Origin: Gammaproteobacteria bacterium
Lineage (GTDB): Bacteria > Pseudomonadota > Gammaproteobacteria > Pseudomonadales > Pseudohongiellaceae
Assembly: GCA_017853205.1 (NCBI GenBank)
Contig: JAFMKB010000024.1
Location: 1 to 36,579, forward strand
DNA length: 36,579 nucleotides
Reading direction: 5' to 3'
Each line of letters begins with the position of its first letter. Position 1 is the stretch's first letter. The notes under the pieces were generated by a model. It did not search any database. It was not told the origin of the DNA and worked only from the letters and a program-made list of their open reading frames with translations. Positions 32,964 to 36,579 of the stretch are shown piece after piece. The position numbers were made by a program, and so were the translations under genes.

Positions 32964-34223
32964 TTAGCTTGCCGTCACGCTATCGCGCCTGCCAAGCGTC
33001 GTGAGCCCAAAATGCCTAACCAAAGGAACGAATAGAATAAGACTTGCCACAGTCAGCAGCGCAGCAGCAAGAAAAGGCGCACCGGGTAAATAAAAGCTGG
33101 TATCGAGACCGGTATAGGTGGAGAACAGCTTGGTCATCAGCAAGGGGCCGACAATCGAGGTAACACTATTTAAACTACTTAACGCGCCTTGAAGCTCGCC
33201 CTGCGCATTGGCTGGCACCTGACTGGTCATAATCGACTGGAAGGCTGGTGACACGAAACCCGACAGCGCCGCGAGCGCGAGCCACCCGTAAAGCTGCCAA
33301 CTTTCGGTAGATAAAGCATAGCCTGTGAATCCTATTGCCATAGTCAACAGCCCAACTAAACCGGCTTTGTAAGCACCAAGATTGGGAATAGCCCAACGAA
33401 TCAAAAAGGCCTGCACGATAATCATAAACACACCGGCATAGCCTAGCGAGAGTCCAACCTGCCATTCCGACCAGGCGAACTTTTCCATGGTGTAGTAGGT
33501 CCATGTCGACGGCAGCGATAAATGGCCTAGCATATAAAGGAAATAAGCGAGTGCGAGACCAGATACTAACGGGTATTTCCGCAACGCTACCAAGGCCCCC
33601 ACCGGGTTGGCCCGACGTAACTCGAACGGGCGTCTATTCGCCAACGACAGCGATTCGCCTAAGACGAGGTAGCCATAAGCCACATTAACTGCGGCTAGAA
33701 TGGCTGCCACGATGAAAGGAAGCCTGGCGCCGTATTCTCCCAAGAGGCCACCGATGACAGGGCCCAATATAAAGCCGCCGCCAAAGGCCGCGCCAACCAT
33801 GCCAAAGCGCTGTGCACGTTTTTCTTCGGGAGTGATATCGGTGATATAGGCGTAGGCGAGTGAAAAGGTCGAACTCGCAGCACCGGCAACCATGCGCGCG
33901 GCAAACAGCCAGAGCAGGGTCGGCGCAAAGGCCATCATCGCGTAACCTGTTGCTAGCACGATTAAGGAGTAGAGGATAATTGGGCGACGACCGAACTTGT
34001 CTCCCAAATTACCCAGAATTGGCGCGGCAAAGAACTGCATCAGCGCATAGGCAAACATGAGGTAGCCACCAAGCTGTGATGCATTCGACAGATCCATGCC
34101 TGTCAAATCAATAATCAGCTTCGGTGTTACGGGGAGAATTATGCCGAAACCAATGGCATCAAGTAATACAACGACGATAATAAAAGCTAAGGCATGCTTA
34201 TGCGTGCGTGGGTCGATGCTCAT
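32964..34223 (-). CDS. MFS transporter, TCR/Tet-type exporter
   Basis: The 419-residue product has 12 predicted membrane helices. GFGIILPVTPKLI begins helix 1 and GNLGDKFGRRPIIL is the MFS motif A of the TCR/Tet branch. GAAFGGGFILGPVIGGLLGEYG is motif C, characteristic of drug:H+ antiporters. It probably exports a drug or metabolite. The start codon follows the stop of the PhoX-like gene with zero bases between them, which suggests translational coupling. Tetracycline itself is unlikely to be the substrate without a TetR regulator nearby. Confidence 0.9.
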   Translation of the reverse strand: MSIDPRTHKHALAFIIVVVLLDAIGFGIILPVTPKLIIDLTGMDLSNASQLGGYLMFAYALMQFFAAPILGNLGDKFGRRPIILYSLIVLATGYAMMAFAPTLLWLFAARMVAGAASSTFSLAYAYITDITPEEKRAQRFGMVGAAFGGGFILGPVIGGLLGEYGARLPFIVAAILAAVNVAYGYLVLGESLSLANRRPFELRRANPVGALVALRKYPLVSGLALAYFLYMLGHLSLPSTWTYYTMEKFAWSEWQVGLSLGYAGVFMIIVQAFLIRWAIPNLGAYKAGLVGLLTMAIGFTGYALSTESWQLYGWLALAALSGFVSPAFQSIMTSQVPANAQGELQGALSSLNSVTSIVGPLLMTKLFSTYTGLDTSFYLPGAPFLAAALLTVASLILFVPLVRHFGLTTLGRRDSVTAS

Positions 34224-35447
34224 CTAGACCCTACTAATTTCGAATGTTACGCCGAACTCATTCGCACCCTCGGCGCCGCGCTGCGAGCTGAAATAAAGCC
34301 GTGTATAACTCGGATCGAATGCAGGACCCGTAATTTCCGACGCATCGTGCCCAACCACTTGCAGCAACGGAACAGCATCAAATTGTTCGCCATCCTCGGA
34401 CGGCAGCAGCACAACGAGCTGCATGTCACCACCGTCCTCTGCAACAAGGACGTCGCCGCGAGGGGTCACAGTCACATTGTCGACGCCCGCCAAGACAGGG
34501 TCGGATGATGTTTCAATATCATAGATTACTCGTAATTCACTAGACTCAATCTCGTAACACCAGACCCGATTATCGCGCTTGGTCGTGAAGTAAACAGATC
34601 CGTCGTGATAGGCGATACCTTCGCCACCGCGAAACGCCTGATAACCCGCAACCTGATGTCGCGTCGCCTTGGTATTTGCGAGAGGGTCTGGCACAGCAAG
34701 CCATTCGATATACTGCCTATCCCCGCGCTGGACCACAGAAGCAATCTCTAATTGACCGGCACTTAAATCCGGCAGCCCGCGCGTCGCGGTAAAACGATAG
34801 AAACCACCGTCGCGCTGATCTTCAGTGAGATAAAGCTGATCGTTTGCAAGGTCGACTGCGACAGCTTCGTGTTCGAATCGGCCAAGCAACGGCCTTGCTT
34901 CGCCGTTCCCTGCTTTCTGAGGATCGCACTCAAAAACCAACCCCTGCTCATGCTCCTCGCAGGACAACCAGGTACCCCAGGGCGTCGCTCCGCCAGCGCA
35001 GTTCGACGTCGTATTCTCCAAAATGCTATAGCAGTCGACTATCTCTCCATTGACGTCAAAGCGCAGCGCGCGAACGCCACCAGCGGCATCGCGCAATTCA
35101 CTATTCGAGGCGTAAATCCAACCTCCATCAGCGCTTGGAAACACAGCACCCCCGTCTGGCGCTCGATGCCAAACGACCTCTGAATTTTTGCTTGGCGCCA
35201 CACCACTTCTTGCAACAATGCGTGACCGAAAGCCCGCAGGCAAGCGCAGCCCGTTTTCATCTGGCGGCAGCAAGGGCCCTAGCTCGCTCAGACGAGCGAT
35301 AGCTGCGAGCAGTTCTGTATTTTTCTGCGCAGCATCGCCGGAGTTCATACCAATCGCCTGCGCCTTAATGCCGCCGGCCGCAAACAGGGCGAAGCCAGTG
35401 GCGCCGCGGCGCATAAAGGCTCTTCGATTTACTCTTAATGTTTTCAT
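34224..35447 (-). CDS. Tat-exported PhoX/DUF839 family protein
   Basis: The ATG at 35447 gives 407 residues; an ATG 12 bases upstream is also possible. The N-terminus has a twin-arginine signal (NRRAFMRRG, then a hydrophobic GFALFAAGG). The rest matches PhoX-like propellers (DUF839). It includes NCAGGATPWGTWLSCEEHE, HEAVAVDLANDQLYLTEDQRDGGFYRFT and GVDNVTVTPRGDVLVAEDGGD. PhoX enzymes are Ca/Fe-dependent alkaline phosphatases exported folded by Tat; the CGG-TPWGTWLSCEE cysteine and Glu pattern fits metal binding. Phosphatase activity is likely but untested. The MFS gene follows directly. Confidence 0.87.
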   Translation of the reverse strand: MKTLRVNRRAFMRRGATGFALFAAGGIKAQAIGMNSGDAAQKNTELLAAIARLSELGPLLPPDENGLRLPAGFRSRIVARSGVAPSKNSEVVWHRAPDGGAVFPSADGGWIYASNSELRDAAGGVRALRFDVNGEIVDCYSILENTTSNCAGGATPWGTWLSCEEHEQGLVFECDPQKAGNGEARPLLGRFEHEAVAVDLANDQLYLTEDQRDGGFYRFTATRGLPDLSAGQLEIASVVQRGDRQYIEWLAVPDPLANTKATRHQVAGYQAFRGGEGIAYHDGSVYFTTKRDNRVWCYEIESSELRVIYDIETSSDPVLAGVDNVTVTPRGDVLVAEDGGDMQLVVLLPSEDGEQFDAVPLLQVVGHDASEITGPAFDPSYTRLYFSSQRGAEGANEFGVTFEISRV

Positions 35448-35580
35448 AGTTCTAAGCATACCTTAGGGTACGTGACATTATTTTGACCAAGAGTATAGAT
35501 CAGTTGCGACGGAAAAGTTGCATCGCTGCGTAGAAGATTTCGAAGGCGCTTTCCACAATTGACTCACTTGGAGCACGACA

Positions 35581-36195
35581 ATGATAAAAAATACAGATCG
35601 ACTGACAGACAATGGCTTCGCCCGTAGCTCGAATAAGGTAATTGGCCTTGCTTTCGCGCTAGCACTTTTCAATGTGTCCTCGCTGTATGCGCAAGATGCG
35701 CCGCCGGCCCAAGGGGCAGCGGCATTTGATACGTTGGATGCTAACGGTGACGGTAAACTAAGTTTCGATGAGTTCTCAGTTCGTGAAAGGACAATTATCG
35801 ACCGACTAGACAGCGACGAGAACGGTGTTTTGACCCTCGACGAGTTTTTAAACGCTAGACCACCTCGTCCCGGTGTTCGAGACCCAAAAAATCCGTCGAT
35901 GAGGCCGGCCCAGCGCGGAGAGAGAGCGCCCCAACCTAGTGTCGAAAAGCAAACTCAAAAAGAGGGAGACCGAAAGCCGCGGGCCGAAAAAATGGCAGAA
36001 CGCCGTGCTATGATGCAACAAAAAATTGAAGCGCGTTTCATCGCAGCAGATACTAACGGCGATCAATTGGTCACTGCCGCTGAGTGGATGGAAGCGAATT
36101 TCTTAGCACTCGACGCTGATAACAATGGCGCGCTAACCAAGGCCGAGTTTGCGACGCGCGGCGATTCGCGAGATGGCGCCCATAAGCAGCGATAA
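35581..36195 (+). CDS. Exported EF-hand protein with four calcium loops
   Basis: The 204-residue product has a signal peptide ending near SLYAQ (residue 38). Four EF-hand loops are visible: 53-64 (DANGDGKLSFDE), 77-88 (DSDENGVLTLDE), 157-168 (DTNGDQLVTAAE) and 178-189 (DADNNGALTKAE). Between the pairs is a charged Pro/Arg/Lys/Glu-rich linker (about 92-150). All loops keep acidic residues at positions 1, 3 and 12 except that loop 2 has Glu at position 4. GGAG precedes the ATG by about 9 nt. It lies 77 bp before an ECF sigma factor gene, a pairing that recurs in proteobacteria. Confidence 0.88.
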   Translation: MIKNTDRLTDNGFARSSNKVIGLAFALALFNVSSLYAQDAPPAQGAAAFDTLDANGDGKLSFDEFSVRERTIIDRLDSDENGVLTLDEFLNARPPRPGVRDPKNPSMRPAQRGERAPQPSVEKQTQKEGDRKPRAEKMAERRAMMQQKIEARFIAADTNGDQLVTAAEWMEANFLALDADNNGALTKAEFATRGDSRDGAHKQR

Positions 36196-36272
36196 TTTGC
36201 GCGCTGAGTGCGGACGCAACGGCGGCTCCGCACTCAAATTTAGCTCGGCAAAAGCCACACAGACGACACGCG

Positions 36273-36579
36273 ATGAATGATGAAGAGCTGATGGCAGCAG
36301 TCGCTCAAGGCGACCGGCGGGCCTATGACGCACTGGTCCGAGCACACCTGCCTGCAATCACGCGCTACTCATTGAGGATGCTCGGCAACGGGCGCGATAT
36401 CGAGGACGTTGCCCAAGAAACATTTCTTCGGCTCTGGGTTAGCGCTAAAAAATGGGACCCTGGGAAAGCTAAACTAAGTACCTGGCTCCACCGCATTGCG
36501 CATAACCTCTGTATCGATTTGCTTCGTAAGCAGCAACGTGTGTTGCTCGGCGAGCGATTCGACGAGGAATTAGATAGCA
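36273..36579 (+). CDS. ECF-type RNA polymerase sigma factor, partial (runs off window)
   Basis: The frame is open from the ATG at 36273 to the right edge (102 codons). MNDEELMAAVAQGDRRAYDALVRAHLPAITRY is the start of sigma-70 region 2, followed by GNGRDIEDVAQETFLRLW, the core region 2.2 to 2.3 motif. WLHRIAHNLCIDLLRKQQR then ends region 2. Region 4 lies beyond the window. The ribosome site before the ATG is weak. It follows the EF-hand gene and probably pairs with an anti-sigma gene outside the window. Confidence 0.9.
   Translation, partial: MNDEELMAAVAQGDRRAYDALVRAHLPAITRYSLRMLGNGRDIEDVAQETFLRLWVSAKKWDPGKAKLSTWLHRIAHNLCIDLLRKQQRVLLGERFDEELDS

Overview
The window is a moderate-GC (roughly half G+C, judged by eye) bacterial chromosomal segment, packed with protein-coding genes and without rRNA, tRNA, CRISPR or insertion sequences that I could see. 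Gram-negative features are plentiful: lipoproteins, Sec and Tat signal peptides, an RND efflux pump with periplasmic adaptor, periplasmic c-type cytochromes and a PQQ-type dehydrogenase. The mix of sodium:solute symporters, a DUF1080 protein, DUF6152 with its PRTxxGKPD partners and a HupE/UreJ plus membrane-anchor pair suggests a heterotrophic, probably marine gammaproteobacterium. That placement is an inference.

Layout. 1-2691 (minus): a PutP-like symporter, a small lipoprotein and a DUF1080 protein cut by the window edge. 2940-4022 (plus): a LysE-type exporter and a YciI-like protein, followed by non-coding DNA that still looks like eroded coding sequence. 4226-10959 (minus): a FadR-type GntR regulator, an RND adaptor, an RND permease and an exported alpha/beta hydrolase. 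Upstream of the regulator lies a striking operator array of TGG-N5-CCA sites in exact 14-bp register. 11390-11752 (plus): a rhodanese lipoprotein with its own extended -10 promoter.

11749-16873 (minus) is a four-gene catabolic-looking operon: SGLT-like symporter, Gfo/Idh/MocA oxidoreductase, aldo/keto reductase and TauD/TfdA-like dioxygenase. It is divergent from 17044-21104 (plus), where three consecutive enzymes all appear to be exported: a cytochrome c-PQQ dehydrogenase resembling polyvinyl-alcohol dehydrogenase, a two-domain VOC protein and an epoxide-hydrolase-like protein. A 24-bp near-palindrome sits between the two operons. Together they look like a paired uptake and periplasmic oxidation module for an unknown substrate.

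21162-25075 (minus): a TPR-like exported protein and a two-gene OpuC-type osmoprotectant ABC transporter with fused permease and binding domain. A small potassium channel is divergent from it. 25642-26676 (minus) is one of two PRTxxGKPD-family proteins. 26857-27255 is a DUF6768 gene interrupted by an in-frame TGA at codon 12. 27350-31198 holds a YkgJ-like cysteine-cluster protein, a BNR/Asp-box propeller with a CxCC motif, a lipoprotein cytochrome c'-like protein, a HupE/UreJ protein using a TTG start and a membrane-anchored periplasmic protein. A bidirectional terminator follows. 31320-35447 (minus): DUF6152, the second PRTxxGKPD protein (with a well-formed promoter and a dyad flanking its -35), a Tet/TCR-type MFS exporter and a Tat-exported PhoX/DUF839 protein. 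35581-end (plus): a four-EF-hand periplasmic protein and the start of an ECF sigma factor.

The strongest candidates for new biology are the 14-bp-phased operator array at 10990-11152, the all-exported dehydrogenase/VOC/epoxide-hydrolase cassette and the CxCC propeller/cytochrome/HupE neighbourhood.
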